From NCBI GenBank assembly GCA_944990035.1, contig CALYLX010000143.1:744001-808000 (forward strand): DNA of 64,000 nucleotides. Reading direction: 5' to 3'. The number at the start of each line of letters is the position of its first letter. Within the stretch, counting starts at the first letter, position 1. Shown here piece after piece: positions 47,569-60,157 of this stretch. A model generated the notes under the pieces. That model did not search any database and had not been told where the DNA came from. It saw only the letters and a program-made list of their open reading frames with translations. Made by a program: the position numbers and the translations under genes. The stretch is from Clitopilus passeckerianus. Taxonomy: Eukaryota; Basidiomycota; Agaricomycetes; Agaricales; Entolomataceae.

Positions 47569-49485
47569 CTCATCTCGCCTTTTTGAGAAATTTTATGTCA
47601 GCAGCTTAGACTTGGCACCTTTCTTCCAGGTCTCGTTTTTCCTTCGTTCCTGTCACTCAGCTGAGTGTCATTAAACCGAACTTAGCCTGGCTTTCATTAC
47701 TACGCCTCTACTGCACCCTCCCGTCTCTTAAACACACGACATAAACCTCTCTCGCCTCGTTTCCCCAAGCTGTTCCTCTAGTTTTTGGGTGCTCGGTCAC
47801 CCTGCTTGGCCTGGCGTTCGACCTGGCCGCACATGGAAACAAGTCTAGCTAGCAATTCACTGGCTGTATTGACAGTTATGCCAATCCTTGGAAATGGTAT
47901 GAACTGGGGCCGGGCTGCCGACGGTATGTATATCTACTGTCGTTGAAGGCCCTCGCTCACCTAGCGTTCTCTGTTAGCACTTTGATGTTTGGCGGTTGTT
48001 AGCGGCGTGCTACCACCTATTGCGCCTTGTATGATCGTTGACTATCAGTCGATCCCAGCCCTACACGGGCTACATTCTCTTCGAAGATTGGCGGTGTTGC
48101 ATTGAAGAACTGATTCTCGAGGGCGGCCATCCTCCTCTGTACGTCACAGAGGTTTCCTTGACGCGCTCAGTACCACCCCGCTAAGCTCTCCTTTGTAGCA
48201 ATTGTGCTTGAAAACTTGCCGTTTGATAACAGATGAGCGTTCTGCCGTAGGCGAAGACATACTCTGGATAGGCTGAGGCGTGCCGTGGTATGTGCACTTC
48301 GTTGCGTTCAATGACCAGCGGCTCACTAGCATCAGCCCATCCTTTTCTGCGACGAGGCGAAAACGACAGGGACAACTGTGGCCGTATAACGGTCCCGATG
48401 GAGTATTCGTATCAGCCTCCCCTAGTACGTCGATCCTTACACTGGTTGAACCGAGCTGACACTCTCCTCCTTGCAGAGGAATTCTGCCCGGTCTACGAAC
48501 CTTTTTGTGTCTTGCCGGGGCGATCCGTCAATACATTCACGAATCTTTCCCCTATCGCTGTTGGGCTCTAAACCGTGATGGCTTTGTTTCCGGACCTGTA
48601 GTGCAACTTGGTGTCGTTTCTCTAAAACCACATACCCTCCTGTGGCCACAAGACAAGAAGGGAATGTGTGGTTACTTGTGTACGTTATTCGTCTAAATCT
48701 TCTACGATATGGCTCTAACTGCTGCTCCTCAGTCGCTCGCACTTTCCCATCCACCACGTAGATGGGGCGGTACTCGGCGTGCGCTCTTCCTCCTGTACGT
48801 TTCTGCCACTGTTCTCATGGGTCCCTTCCAACTGACACAATTCTCCGATCTCGTCATAGTTAACATCCCATTCATCCAGTTCAGTGTGATTTCAAGGTCC
48901 AAATTCTCTCGTAACATAGCAAATCGACCCCGTCGACCTTGAAGATTTAGAGTCATCAGGATGATCTAGAGGAGGTCATGTTTGTAGAGATGATAGACCA
49001 TACCGAAGGGTTCTTGTAGTGGTACGTGTTACTTCAGGCGGTGTTCGAGGACATGGAGTTGACACTTTTTTTCAGCACCATCCTCTGTCCTCTTTATTCC
49101 TCGGTCTTTTCCTACGTCTGTTGACCTTCAGGCGAATCACGATCCCTTCGACTCTGTATTTGTTGGGATTTGGCCCAGCCCAGAGGCACGTTCTCACACA
49201 GGCAGGCTGTCTGTTTTAGAATCATCGCCCGTCACTCGTCACCTAGTGGATCTATTTTGGAAGGCGGTTCAAGAGGTGGAGGCGTAGTACTTTGTGTCCT
49301 TACTTCTCCGTATGGTCTTTTATTTTATAATAAAGCCCTTTTCTCAGGAGTGCGCCGTAACGCCGTAGGCTGGCATTGGAACGCAAAGACCATGGGCCCA
49401 TGAAATGGGGTCAAAAGACTCGCGAGCGAACTGATAATTACATGGCATGCGGGAGCTATGTAGACATCTAATCTGCGCTAACGAC
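47569..49485. other. SSP11 downstream block; part repeated at 62.2-62.7 kb
   Basis: About 48560-48790 matches 62480-62720 (CTCTAAACCGTGATGG against CTCTCAGAGTCATGACGG; CACGTAGATGGGGCGGTACTC against CACGTAGATGGGGACGTACTC). Plus-strand frames at 48290-48571, 48505-48696 and 48709-48942 are in this region, opposite in strand to SSP11, as expected for the inverted form of the opposite-strand block. No product is recognised. Confidence 0.4.
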
Positions 49486-49799
49486 TTATTGCGTACAGAC
49501 GTTAAGGATGTAGCGACCATCGGCACAGGTGCATCTTTCAAATGCGAGAAGAATTGGAGAATGTAAAGCGTCAATCATGGGTGATTTATGTTGAAATGGA
49601 TTAAAACATACTTGTGAGTCGTATAGTCACATGTACCTGGGCTGGCATTCAAGTAGCGGCAGTCCGATTCACACAGGGCTTGAGGCGGAATATAAACTCT
49701 TTTAGCAACCCTGGCGGATTCTTCGATGGGGTCGAGTCCGGGCGCAGCAGAGACGATCGAAAGGAGGGTTGTAGCGAGGGTGATAGCGAACAACTTCAT
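49486..49799 (-). CDS. SSP11, six-cysteine secreted precursor
   Basis: Exons 49612-49799 and 49486-49534 (77-nt intron, GTATGT donor, AAAG acceptor) encode 78 residues. Signal peptide MKLFAITLATTLLSIVSA; pro-segment APGLDPIEESARVAKR. The mature peptide has ALCESDCRYLNASPGTCDY, TTHKCTCADG and a C-terminal NVCTQ, so six cysteines instead of four. An NAS sequon for N-glycosylation is present. SSP13 has the same six-cysteine spacing. The intron is the longest but one in the family (SSP13, 67 nt in SSP7 and 13 being similar). Confidence 0.8.
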
Positions 49800-49883
49800 G
49801 TTTACTGGCAGACTCGAAAGAAACGGCTTAGGTTGAGTGAAGACTGGGATTGTTTGTTGGTAGTTCGTCTATAATTTACGGGC

Positions 49884-49891
49884 CTTTTATA
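49884..49891 (-). promoter_or_regulatory. SSP11 TATA box
   Basis: TATAAAAG on the minus strand, 85 bp before the ATG. The more distal CCACGGTAA element was not found for this gene. Confidence 0.6.
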
Positions 49892-52148
49892 CTTCAGGAT
49901 GGTCTAGAAAGAGTATCCAGAAGATAACAAATGGAGGTCGGGTGCTATTCTCCACTTCCTGTCCAGGGTATCTGACCGACACCGAGTCCGTGGTATGCCT
50001 GGAATCCCGATATCAGGTAGTGTCGGCAAGTTTTCATGGATATGATGCAGAAGGCCGTGATGCGGCGGATCACACAAGGTGATTTATGCTAGAGACCAAG
50101 TACATGATATTTAATGGGTGATATATCCTGTAGCTCGTGGTACATATCAGAAAGGAAAAATTGAACGTTGTTTCTTCTGTAGAAGAGACCAAGTAGAGGG
50201 TCATAAGTTGGGAACTCGAGAATGTACGTGATTCCGGATTCTCGCCTCAACCTCAACTGAGTTGGTGGCTTCCTCTCCGAGATCCTAAAATCGTCCATGC
50301 GGGGAAAATGAGAATGGTATCCCCCCAGACTTCATTGGAGGAACAGCCTTTGAACCCCTGTGAATATAAGATGCCAGGTCTTGAACAAACTTCCGAGTGG
50401 CGAGAGGAAGAGTCGAGAGATGAAGGGGTATTCTCTTCGGCTTATGAGAGCACCAGAAGAATACGTACCCACGGCCGATTTTGATGATCTTCAATTTCAA
50501 CTGACGCCAGATCGGGTCGACCTTGTCTGCTCGTTAACAAGGCGGATGTACCACGCGGAATACTTGATCAAACGTTTCCCGCAGAGTTTATCGCATGGAC
50601 AGCCGAGGAAAACTCAGAAGGCGACTGGTGGAGCGAGGTGTCATGCCGATACCGGACGGGATCCTTTCGCCGACTGATTCGAGATTCGACTCCGTGTCAA
50701 GGGACTTGAGCGGATATCAATCACGTACGGAAATGTGGGCGAGGGGCGGGCAGGGTACCCATACGAGTATTCAAGGCGCGTGCCCGGAATATCGGAAGAT
50801 GAGTTCAAGAGCCAGCTGAAACGGAAGAAAACCCATACCCAAACCCAGTAGAGGGTTGAGCCAACGCGTGTTTGAATCGCTTCCGGCGGGCCCAGTGTAG
50901 CAATAAGCTAGTACTGACCATCACTCAAATCTAGTCGCCTCCGAGGAAGGTTTCCAGCAGGGAGGTTTTGATAGCGGTGCGAAGGGAGCAGGATGATGTT
51001 GAGAGTGCTAAGAGGTCCGAAAGGTCCGATGTTGGTTAGGTACGAGGGAGAAAGCGAAGAGGAAGAGCTATCAGACCGAATCTGGTCCTGTCACCGATTG
51101 ATTCGAGATTCAACCTCCGTGACAAGTAACTTAGGCAGCCCAGGGATTACGAAAATTATTGACTGCTGACGTAAGTTCACTACAGGCACACTCGATGTGG
51201 CCCCCACCTGAAAGCAGGAGCCGCCTTGGAAGAGAAAAATAAGAAGCTGGAAGCACGACGTATCGTCGTATGCCCATCTAATGCTTAGCGTTTCTTGCGC
51301 GTCCTGTAGAAGTGATTAGGAGAGTATGAGGACTTCAGAAAGGTACGCACTCCATTCCCACTTCCTGACTCAACATAAACCTAAATTCGAATTGGCAGAC
51401 TCCTCTGCTTACTCCCCAAGCGCATCCACCCAGAGAATCCTTGTGTGTTGGTTCCGACTTGCAAAGGGCAGAGATACACCATTCAAGACGTGTGTACGTG
51501 CCTGGAAGATCGAAATATGAGTTAGGAAATAGTCAGCGGTAATTTATGGGAGAATACGTACCCAAATTTAGTCGAAGCTGGCACCAGGCCAAATCGTCAT
51601 CACCTCATGTGCCCCCCGCGCTCATAGGGCCCTCCGTAAACAAGCCGTAGAGTTGATTTGGAAGGTGCGACTACAAGTTAAAGATTGAGTAACCCCGAAG
51701 CTGGCAGCGTCCTGGAAGGTTTTCAAGAACGGAATTTCGAATGGGAAGGCGAGGGAAGGATTAGGGTGCGAGCGGTGAACCAATTGATAAGCATGAGGAT
51801 CCCCGGCGATCTCGGAGGTCAGAAAGTGTCCGTTCTAGTGGCCTTGGGGTAGGAAATATCATACCACTTGCAGAGAAGGTCCTTTCAGCGGTTCTAACCA
51901 GTGAGTGGCTTGGGCAGCCTACGAGATGGGTTAACCATCGGCGTGCAGGAGGCTTTCAGGTCGTTGAGTAAGAGCTCCTTCGAGTCCGTCATACCATTTT
52001 TAGAGCGCAAGTGAGCACGATAACGTAGTGGAGTCGGATTTGGAGAAGAACGATGAACGAATCCTCGAAAGACAGCCCGAGTACCTGAGTGAAGAATTGC
52101 AAGAGCAACCGAGGTGGCTATGCCTCCTTTCCGCAACTGGACCCAAAG
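49892..52148. other. Upstream spacer of SSP11 with repeated decayed block
   Basis: The stretch 50089-50420 recurs around 53330-53650, 56015-56210 and 61125-61300, marked by GATATATCC-GTAGCTCGTGGTA and CCTCAACCTCAACTGAGTTG. Minus-strand frames there (for example 50089-50298) have no recognisable domain. Several GTACGT sites on both strands suggest old introns. The rest to 52148 holds no gene that I can support. Confidence 0.4.
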
Positions 52149-52182
52149 AAGATAAGATTCGATGGGACACCATCTAATCTCG
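52149..52182 (-). repeat. GATA palindrome, copy 13
   Basis: AGATAAGAT and ATCTAATCTCG arms, with GGTGGCTATGCCTCCTTTCC on the left and CTCATC on the right, giving minus orientation. Confidence 0.65.
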
Positions 52183-54672
52183 CTCATCAACGCAATGTTT
52201 TCGGAACTTGACCGTCTCGACGGCAGCACAGTTCTCTTGCACTTCGCCACATTTGTCCCCGACCCTCTCATCTGACTGCATATTGTCTCTTTTTCCTGTT
52301 GAAGAGGTAAGCGGCGGCTAGATAAGATAGCGAGAGTCGAGCTAACCCAACCTCACTAACAACCAAACCACTACTAACGACTCCGAATTCGTGGGCCTCG
52401 TGTAGAATAGCACTCTTAGACACCGAAATACCCTTAGGTAGCGATGTAAATGTATGTGTGTGTGTAAAATTGAATATATTTCAATTGGAATCCCTCAGTA
52501 ATGAAATGATCACAAAACTAATATAAGTCTCGAGATCGAAGGCTTCGCACAGTCTCAAATCTAAGTAACACCCCCGCAGTTGTGATACCGAATCTGGGCT
52601 ATCGAATACTTGAATTCCTCGCAATGTACTATCTACAACTTTTATACTACAAAGAACTACGCACAGACCATGTAAAATTTAGGATCTTGGCATTCGGCAA
52701 CTTCGGCGGCCTTCCTTATATGTTAGGAAAGGTGCGGGAATAGTTTATGAGAGGTCCAGAATGACGTGCTCTCGAAAACTTGGAAAAACATTCAAAGTTC
52801 CGGCGTTGAAAGTAGACGCGATGGACTTTGCCGGTCGGTCCGTGAAGTTGAATGATCTCCGAAGCGTAGCCGGACGAATGGCGTGATGACCATCAGTCGG
52901 ACTTCGGAATTCATCAGAATGCGTCAATCTCGACAATGGTCTTTGACTTTGTCGGAATTGTTCTGCATTTTAATGATATTCTTTCTCTTTCAAACCACTC
53001 ATAGTAGGTAGATAGACATCGTATGTATTCATTAAAATCATAAAATTTCAATAAATATCGGCTATATACAGCGGCAGCCGTGTCACTGTTATGGTTATGG
53101 GCTCGAAGTATCAACGAACTCAATTCTGTCCGCACACAACACAAGTTCTAGGTTGCCTCCTTGGGTTGAGTCATGTGCACGCAAAATACGGAAAGCGATG
53201 GTGAAATGACAGCTTACCAGCTTACTGATACTTTCAGAGTTGAAATGAATTGAGGCTGCACATTTCGGGCTTGATTACTCTCGACAGGAGCACGCCGGGT
53301 GGATAGAACGGGGACGGCACGACCCCCCTGGGTGTTTGTTATTGGAGACCGAGTACATGCCATACGATGAGTGACATATTCCGTATCCTGAAGTCTGAAC
53401 GAACAAACAATAATCAAACTGGATTTGGTCTAAAGAAGAGATGAAGCATATGCTATACCTCGAGGAACGATAGAAGGATAGTAACCCGACTCTAGATTCT
53501 CGTCTCAACCTCAACTGAGTTGTTATCTTCCTCTGCCAGCTCCTAGACACGCACGTGCGCCAGGGACCAAGAAGGATCTTTCCACAGACTTCGTTGAAGC
53601 GATATCCGAGCGAGGAGAGGAAGAGTCGAAGGCTGGAAAGGTGTACCCACTTCGGCTTGTGGAGAACAGACATGGGATCCGCCTGGAATACCGGAAGATG
53701 TGTTACATGAGAGCCAACAGAAACGAAAGAGAAACTCGCACCCAAACTCGTGGAGATTGGGCAAGCCAGTTGTGGGGTGGGTCTTGCTCCCGGTCGATTG
53801 AGCTCCTTCAGGGTTCTACGAGGCCTGGATGGTCCCCTGTTTATTAGACATCCAAAAACGAGCGAAAAGGAAGCGCTATCATACCTCTACCAGAGAAGAT
53901 CCTTTCATTGACTAGTCCACCCCCGAGAACGACTTGAGTAACCAAGCGATCGAGTACGAGGGTTGGTCGCAAGTGTGTCCGAGGTCACGAAGATGGTGGA
54001 GTCAGACGGCGTAGACGTTACGCACGCTCAAGTCCATCAGAGGTAGGTGATGACGCCGTGGATGCGCATTAAGAGGAGGAAACGAAAGGTTGGTTCAAAC
54101 AATACGTTGAGTGACGAAAGGAGGCGAGAACACCCAAGATTCTTTCCGCATGAGGGATATACACTCGAACCCAGTCGAATGTCATTGGAAAACCCAGTAC
54201 GCAGCAGCTTCTCAGAACACTATTCAGGCGTTGATTACGGCTTCTCATCAACCCGGATACGTCTTGCAAACGAAAGTCATCCTAGGGAAGGGTATTAAGA
54301 AACTGACTGCATGAATTATCGTCGCGAAGAGCATACCTAACGTCTGTAAGGCCGTTCCAAGTTGTTCCTGCCGGCGCTGCATCCATATGTTGCCAACATT
54401 CGTTAAAGAAACTTGACATCCTTCATAAAGGAATATGGGTGGTGGGAGGTACGATGGGTCCGGGTCCCAACAACTAAAGTGTAATGGCCGTGCTGTGGAA
54501 GAGATTATCGATTAGTCCCATCCTAAGGCTATCAGAACTAGAAAGATACGTACCTGATTCCCGGCGTCAATCGAACCCCAATCCTCCACCCTATCCTGCT
54601 AGCTCCCGAGGCGCGAGCTACTCGAAGTCGGGCTAACTCCTCATCACGTCATGTCGTCCTAGGATTGAAAGA
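52183..54672. other. AT-rich stretch and an orphan spacer block
   Basis: About 52430-53140 is visibly richer in A and T than the rest, with a short TGTGTGTG run near 52455, and no coding signs. From 53330 to 54300 a copy of the SSP11 upstream spacer occurs without an SSP gene between 52.2 and 54.7 kb, so this unit has lost its SSP gene. Confidence 0.4.
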
Positions 54673-54705
54673 AGATAAGATTCGATGCAAAACCATCTTA
54701 TCTCG
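54673..54705 (-). repeat. GATA palindrome, copy 14
   Basis: AGATAAGAT and ATCTTATCTCG arms around a TCGATGCAAAACC centre; CTCATCAAGCCCATTCGGG follows as in other minus-oriented copies. Confidence 0.7.
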
Positions 54706-55249
54706 CTCATCAAGCCCATTCGGGTATGTTGGCGTTTTTGGGCCGAACAGAATTTGGAGGAACAATAGGTTAGTGCTTGGAAGTGCGATGAGGAGGATAA
54801 CGACAGGTCATAGTACGGCTATGTGATGACTGGTAAGAGTTTTTGTACTTGAATTTCCAGGTGGTATGTCCTCTTCATGCCCTTCAACGATCGGGGACTA
54901 ACGACTTTTACAGCGTCACCACGTATGCGAGAACCATCATCCACCCGGCCAATCGTTAGTCGAAAGGTGTATCGTTTTCTTTCTCGCACATTGCGCCATT
55001 GCTCTCACCCGACGAAAAAACGAAAATCAAACTGACTGGGGTCTCCTGAACCCTTCGTAGTCAATGTAAACCCATTTGTTTTGCTTACGGGTCCAATAAT
55101 CATCTCACTCGAATTGAAGGGGTCTTGATTTGGCCCGATGACAGTATGGGTGAGCATAAAATGAGGATTGAAACGCTCTCCGCGGTAACGAGAGTACATT
55201 TACAAACGGTTAATTATGTACAGATCCAATCTTTGCTACCCTCCCGAGT

Positions 55250-55528
55250 TCACCAGGTTGCCTTGTAACCATCGTCGCAGGTACAACTATCTCAAATGTC
55301 AGTCATGAGTGAAGTACGCTCAGAGAAATCGTACATCCGTGTTGCAGCGTCCCAATGACCCTGACCATGGGCACCCAGGAAGCACGTGTAATACGAGCAA
55401 CTGTTCTGGTCGGAAGGAATAATGGTTCTTTTGCTGACCGTGGCAGAGTCTTCGATGGAGGTGAGTCCTGGCACAGCAGAGACGATGGAGAGAAGAGTTG
55501 CGGCGAGGGTGATAGCGAGCAATTTCAT
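55250..55528 (-). CDS. SSP12, small secreted cysteine-rich precursor
   Basis: Exons 55335-55528 and 55250-55286 encode 76 residues. The 48-nt intron (GTACGA donor, ATAG acceptor) is the shortest of the family. The frame is open upstream to 55747, but the ATG at 55528 starts the signal peptide MKLLAITLAATLLSIVSA and lies 82 bp after the TATA box. The pro-segment is VPGLTSIEDSATVSKR. The mature peptide has NSCSYYTCFLGAHGQGHW and ICTCDDG, ending KATW, close to SSP14. Confidence 0.82.
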
Positions 55529-55609
55529 GATTATTGGAGGATTTGAAAACTGTCTTAGGCTGAGTGAAGGCTGGGATTGTTTGTTGGCCGTTCGTCTACA
55601 CCTACGAGG

Positions 55610-55945
55610 CTTTTTATACCGTAGGATCGTTGAGAAAGAATACATGGATGACAATGGGCGGGTACTCGGAGGTCGGCAGGGCATATGGTCGACAATATGC
55701 CGAGTACGTGGTATACATTGAATTGTGATATCAAGTAGCGCCGACAAACTCGTATGGATTTAACGCCGAGAGTTGAGAGCCAGCGATTTGATTTTTATGA
55801 TTGGCCGAGTACGGCTGGGCATTTCGTCTCAGCTCACAGCGCTATTCTTGATTCATATATGGCCCGCGTAAATCCGCTTGGGCGCCCGGCGGCTACAGCG
55901 GCACTCATGGAGGCTTACCGTGGTACTAATACTTCCCGAGTAGAA
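55610..55945 (-). promoter_or_regulatory. SSP12 promoter: conserved upstream element and TATA box
   Basis: On the minus strand, TAGTACCACGGTAAGCCTCC (ending near 55930) is followed by GCGGATTTACGCGGGCC. TATAAAAAG lies at 55610-55618. The distance between the two is shorter than in plus-strand units. Confidence 0.6.
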
Positions 55946-58299
55946 ATGAATTGCCACTGTGCACTAAACACAAACGTGCCGAGTGGGTAGAACGGAGGAA
56001 ACACGATCCCGCGAGGGTGTTTATTATTAGAGACCAATTACAGGCTGTATGATGTATGATATATCCGGTAGCTCGTGGTAGGTCTCGGCTTCAAGCAAGT
56101 GGACATCGTTCCTCGACAAGCTCCCAAGGAACGCACATACGCTACAAGGACCCTTCAATTGACCGCCTCCCGCAGAATTCATCGCACGCAGGCGGAATGT
56201 TGGCCCAGTTGGCGTAGATGGAGTACAGGCTCAACCAATTCCACGGGCCCAGTACGGCGGGGAGGCTTCTAACAATCCTCGCAAGGCGCAGGGTTCATGT
56301 CTGAGATTGTATTTCGATCAGTTGGGAAAACAGAACGAAATAAGAGACACATACGTGTGAATTGTGCTTTCCCATAGCTGGTACCCCTCCAACTGCAGGA
56401 TCGACCTGGGAATATCCTAACCACTAAAGCCGTCCTTGAGAAAGCGAAAACAAGAAGACGCTGGCTATACGAATTATCATCGTAAGAAACTTACCTGGAG
56501 TCCGTAATACGACCCCTTCCGGATGCATCGCTCCCCTGAGAATAACCGAGTTCGTAACGTTGATCCATAAAACCTAGCGTCCTCCACACTTATGATATGA
56601 GTGGTGGTAGGTATGGCCGGGTCAGAATCCTGACGAGTCGAGCTTCCAGGACGTGCGGCAGAAAAGACCCGATGTTCGCAACGTTCATTCAAGGAATCAG
56701 ACATCCTTCATAATGAAACATGAGTGATGAGAGGGACGATGGGCTCGGCTTCCGACAAGATAAAGTGCCATGAACGTGCTGTGGAAGAGATTATTGGTGA
56801 GGAGCGTGTTGAGGCTACGAGAACGCTGAAAGGATACCTACCTAATTCCTGAGGTCGGTCAACATCGTCATCGGCGTCAGCCGCCTCCCAATCGTCTGCC
56901 TTAGTTTGGTAGCTCTCGAAACCCAGGTGCCACAAGAGGCTCCTAATCGGTCGTCTCCTGCAGATTTTCTGGCACGGATCGCCAAGGCAGAGTCAAAGCT
57001 TGAAAGCCGTAGCCTTGAAGGTCGGATGAGAGAGCATCGTCAACTTCCAAAGAACGGCTAGGAAACGTTCAAGGGTGTACCTAGAGGAGTCGGGAGATGA
57101 GCGTCCTGGTTCTCCGTTGGTCCTTCGTAGGTGAGATGTGCGCCCTGCCCGAAGTAAGGTAGACCTCAGTCAAACTCGACAACCCCACGTGTCGTGACAT
57201 TTCGTGACACATATCATGTGCTGGCTTAGTCATTAGGCCCCTATCTCAGTTAAACGCTCTCTAAAGGTTGATACACAGTCTTGAATGTGATAGGGGTGAA
57301 CCGGGGGTATAATTATTATATTCATTGCCGTGTAGAACAGCTCCATTGCGTATTCAATATTGCTATAGGCAGTTATGCACTGGATTAGCATGACATCAGG
57401 GTGCTTCATCCCGTTTGCCATCTACACAGACCTAGGTTCAGTGCAAAAACTACCTAAAAGTGAAGTTCTATTGGCCACTCACGGTCGCGAGAGACTTTGG
57501 GACATTCCCAACTGAGATGTGCTCCTTTACGCACCCAATTGCACCCTTCCAGGTTATAGCCGGAAATGCTGACTCATCACTGATAAGAGGCCCAACCTCA
57601 CTGATAAAACCACTAGTCTTTCAATTCTTAATATTTTTCCAATCGAAATCCAGGAGGGTCTGCTCAAATGTATTACATGGGACCTCCTGGACTTGATTTG
57701 TTTGAATTTGTAAACGTAGGGCAATGGAACTGAGGCACTTGGAAAGTAACTCGATCAGGTCACGTGGCCTTGTCGAGTTTGACTGAGGTCTACCTTCGGG
57801 GTACAGTATTCATGGTGGGAGAAAGGACATAGTATAAGATAAGGATTAGGAAGGACGGTGTGGTGGATCTTCTGTGGAACAGATTAGGCGTGTAAAGATA
57901 CGAGAAATTGAGGGCTACGTACCCAATTCCCGTCTCGACTTGCTTCGAATTCTTATCGTTGACCTTCTCTGCAAGCTTCGAAAGCTCCCAAGGCGTCTGC
58001 GTATTCAAGGTGGAATGCATAGATAGTCGGCTGATGAGTTGGTAGAATGGCAAAGGAAGGCGAGAAATACGCACCAGCAACCATCCTTCTCTTCACCAAC
58101 TAGTCCAAGGCCATGAGTGACGCTCCGAAGATCGTTGGCCTAGTTGAGCTAGACGGCATAGAGGCACTCTCTCGAGTCCACAAGAGCCATGTAATGACCC
58201 AGTTTCGGCGCGTTGGAAGGAGAAAACCGAAAGAGCCTCGAACTGCAATCTGGCAACTGGCAACATGGCTATGCTTCTTTGCCGCATTTGGGCTCCGAA
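55946..58299. other. Spacer upstream of SSP12 with decayed repeated exons
   Basis: 56015-56210 is a copy of the SSP11 upstream spacer. About 56700-56850 and 57810-57930 match each other and 54430-54560 and 61750-61860 (TGTGGAAGAGATTATnG-TnAG followed by a TACCTACCTAATTCC-like site). On the minus strand these look like repeated small exons with GTA/GTG donors, but no product emerges. Confidence 0.4.
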
Positions 58300-58342
58300 G
58301 AGATAAGATCGATAATATCTGAAGGAAATCTATCTTATCTCG
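58300..58342 (-). repeat. GATA palindrome, copy 15
   Basis: AGAGATAAGATCGATAATAT on the left and CTATCTTATCTCG on the right; the inner GATAATATC adds a nested palindrome. ACATGGCTATGCTTCTTTGC and GCATTTGGGCTCC flank it on the left. Confidence 0.75.
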
Positions 58343-58678
58343 CTGATCTAAGTACATATCCATCAGGAGTTGACGTCAGCACACCCGTTAACAGTTCTTT
58401 TCCTTTCCTTCTCCGAGTGGTCAGCACACGCCCGAGCAGACCTTCTCCAGCGCCTCTTCTCATCTTAGGCCTTTGCTCCTCTTCTTCGACATGAGTACAG
58501 TACCTATGACTCTCTTTGAAGTTCTAGACTGGCGAAACGTCGTGTACATATCAACCTTCGCTCCAACGGACGTGAGGTTTTTGCCGATAGTGAATAGCCT
58601 CTCTTCTAGTTTCTTCTGATTACGGCTGAACTTCAGACGAATACATGAGAGAATTATGTCGACATCTATGTCAACGAC
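58343..58678. other. Short downstream region of SSP13
   Basis: Only 340 bp separate SSP13 from GATA copy 15, so most of the usual downstream block is missing here. GAGTTGACGTCAGCACACCC near 58369 is the outer flank of the GATA element. Confidence 0.5.
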
Positions 58679-58982
58679 CTAGGCCACACAGATGCCTTCT
58701 ATCGTGTTACCATGGTCGCAAGTGCAGCTGTGTGGTCGGAGGAGAGTACAGCGTCAATCATGAGTGATGTACGCTCAGATAAACTGGCACATACATCGCC
58801 GTCGTAAAGTCGCATTTGCCTTGGCCTTGATTCACGATGTTGCAATCCCAATCGCATAGGTCTTCAGCCGCAACTTCGCTTCTTTTCTTAACCGTGGCGA
58901 GTGCTTCGGTGGGGTTGAGTCCCGGAGCAGCGGTGACAATCGAGAGAAGTGTGGTGGCGAGGGTGATAAAGAGCAATTTCAT
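58679..58982 (-). CDS. SSP13, six-cysteine secreted precursor
   Basis: Exons 58795-58982 and 58679-58727 (67-nt intron, GTATGT donor, CACAG acceptor) encode 78 residues. Signal peptide MKLLFITLATTLLSIVTA; pro-segment APGLNPTEALATVKKR. The mature peptide has DLCDWDCNIVNQGQGKCDF, TTAICTCDHG and GICVA. The third and sixth cysteines are at the same places as in SSP11; DHG replaces the usual DG. The 6-cysteine pair shares CD[FY]TT. Confidence 0.82.
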
Positions 58983-59068
58983 GATTATTTGTTTATGCCG
59001 GGCTCGAAAGATCTGGCTTTGGCTGGGTGAAGACTGATGTTGTTAACACTTCCTCTACGGCGTCCAGG

Positions 59069-59625
59069 CTTTTTATACTCTCAGCCTGTGGCCTAGGAGA
59101 AAGTACACACAATACAACAGGCTTACTCGGGGGTGGGCGCGAGAGATTGCTATCCTCTACTCCCGAGTCCCCTGCCCGTATAAACGGACGGCGAGGTTAA
59201 GGTTGAGCTATACGCGAATGCGGAGTCCTCCAGATATGATGTATGACCTCAATGTCACCCATAGGAAATCACACAGGAGAGCACGGAGAAGTCACGTCTA
59301 AGTGGCTGAGCTCTACGACCCGTAAGAATCAGGTACATTTAATTATGGCCGCTTACCGGCATCGTGGAGTAATTGACGCTGGAGAGGCTGGAGGTGCATT
59401 CGGAGAAGCAGCATGCAGGCACAATCTTCATATAATGGAGGAAAGATGATACACTACACGGTCGCATGATCTGCAGGGAGGGGTGTCCTCGACTAACCCA
59501 CACGACGATCTGTCATGGACGATCATGATGTTGATAGTAATCTTCCATATATACAACCCCCACAAATTTACTTCGGTGCCCGACCGCTGCTTCCATGACA
59601 GTTTACCGTGGTACTTCGTTATTAC
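59069..59625 (-). promoter_or_regulatory. SSP13 promoter: conserved upstream element and TATA box
   Basis: On the minus strand, GAAGTACCACGGTAAACTGT (ending near 59617) begins the element and GGGTTGTATATATGGAAG follows. A second, weaker copy lies at about 59275-59370. TATAAAAAG is at 59069-59077. Confidence 0.6.
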
Positions 59626-60157
59626 TCCGTATTCCCTCCAGCTAATTATAGTCTGCACATTCACATCGCTAACGTTGCTTCTGGAGAATACAGCACCGGG
59701 CTCTTCCGTCTCGACCCCAGAAGCTTGACAGAACCAGTGCAGCCTCATCTTCGATATCTCCCCTTCGATGAGCCAATTTGGGGGCGTCCAGGCAGGAAAC
59801 CTTTTCAATTTCAGCGTCACCACCTATCCCACTAAAACCATCATCCACCCAGCCAATCTCCAGCCTTTCTTTTCCGCCTTGGCTCTCGTTCATTGTCGCC
59901 ATCGCTCTCCCTCACTCGGCAAAAATAAAACTGACTCGCTTCTCCTGAACCATTCGTAGTCAATACGACCCATTTGTTTCTCTTACGTGTCCAATAACTA
60001 TCTCACTCGAATTGAAACAGTCTGGAATTGGCCTCGATGACAAAATGCGTGATCAACGCAATGAGGATTGAAATGCACGTCTCGGCAGTTGATACCACAT
60101 TTGCAGCTTACTAGTACACATCTGAAAGACTATAACATGTGCGTGACCGACTGAGTT
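59626..60157. other. Spacer between SSP13 promoter and SSP14
   Basis: No GATA palindrome lies between SSP13 and SSP14, which are only 1.2 kb apart, another contracted unit. About 59760-60060 matches 54890-55170 (CCACTAAAACCATCATCCACC against GCGAGAACCATCATCCACC). No gene is called. Confidence 0.4.

Noticed and set aside
59428..59823. 131-codon minus-strand frame including the KYHG upstream element of SSP13
   Set aside because: Tempting as a real upstream gene, but the same element has stops or shifts in SSP1, SSP3 and SSP8, so it is listed as a regulatory or fossil element.
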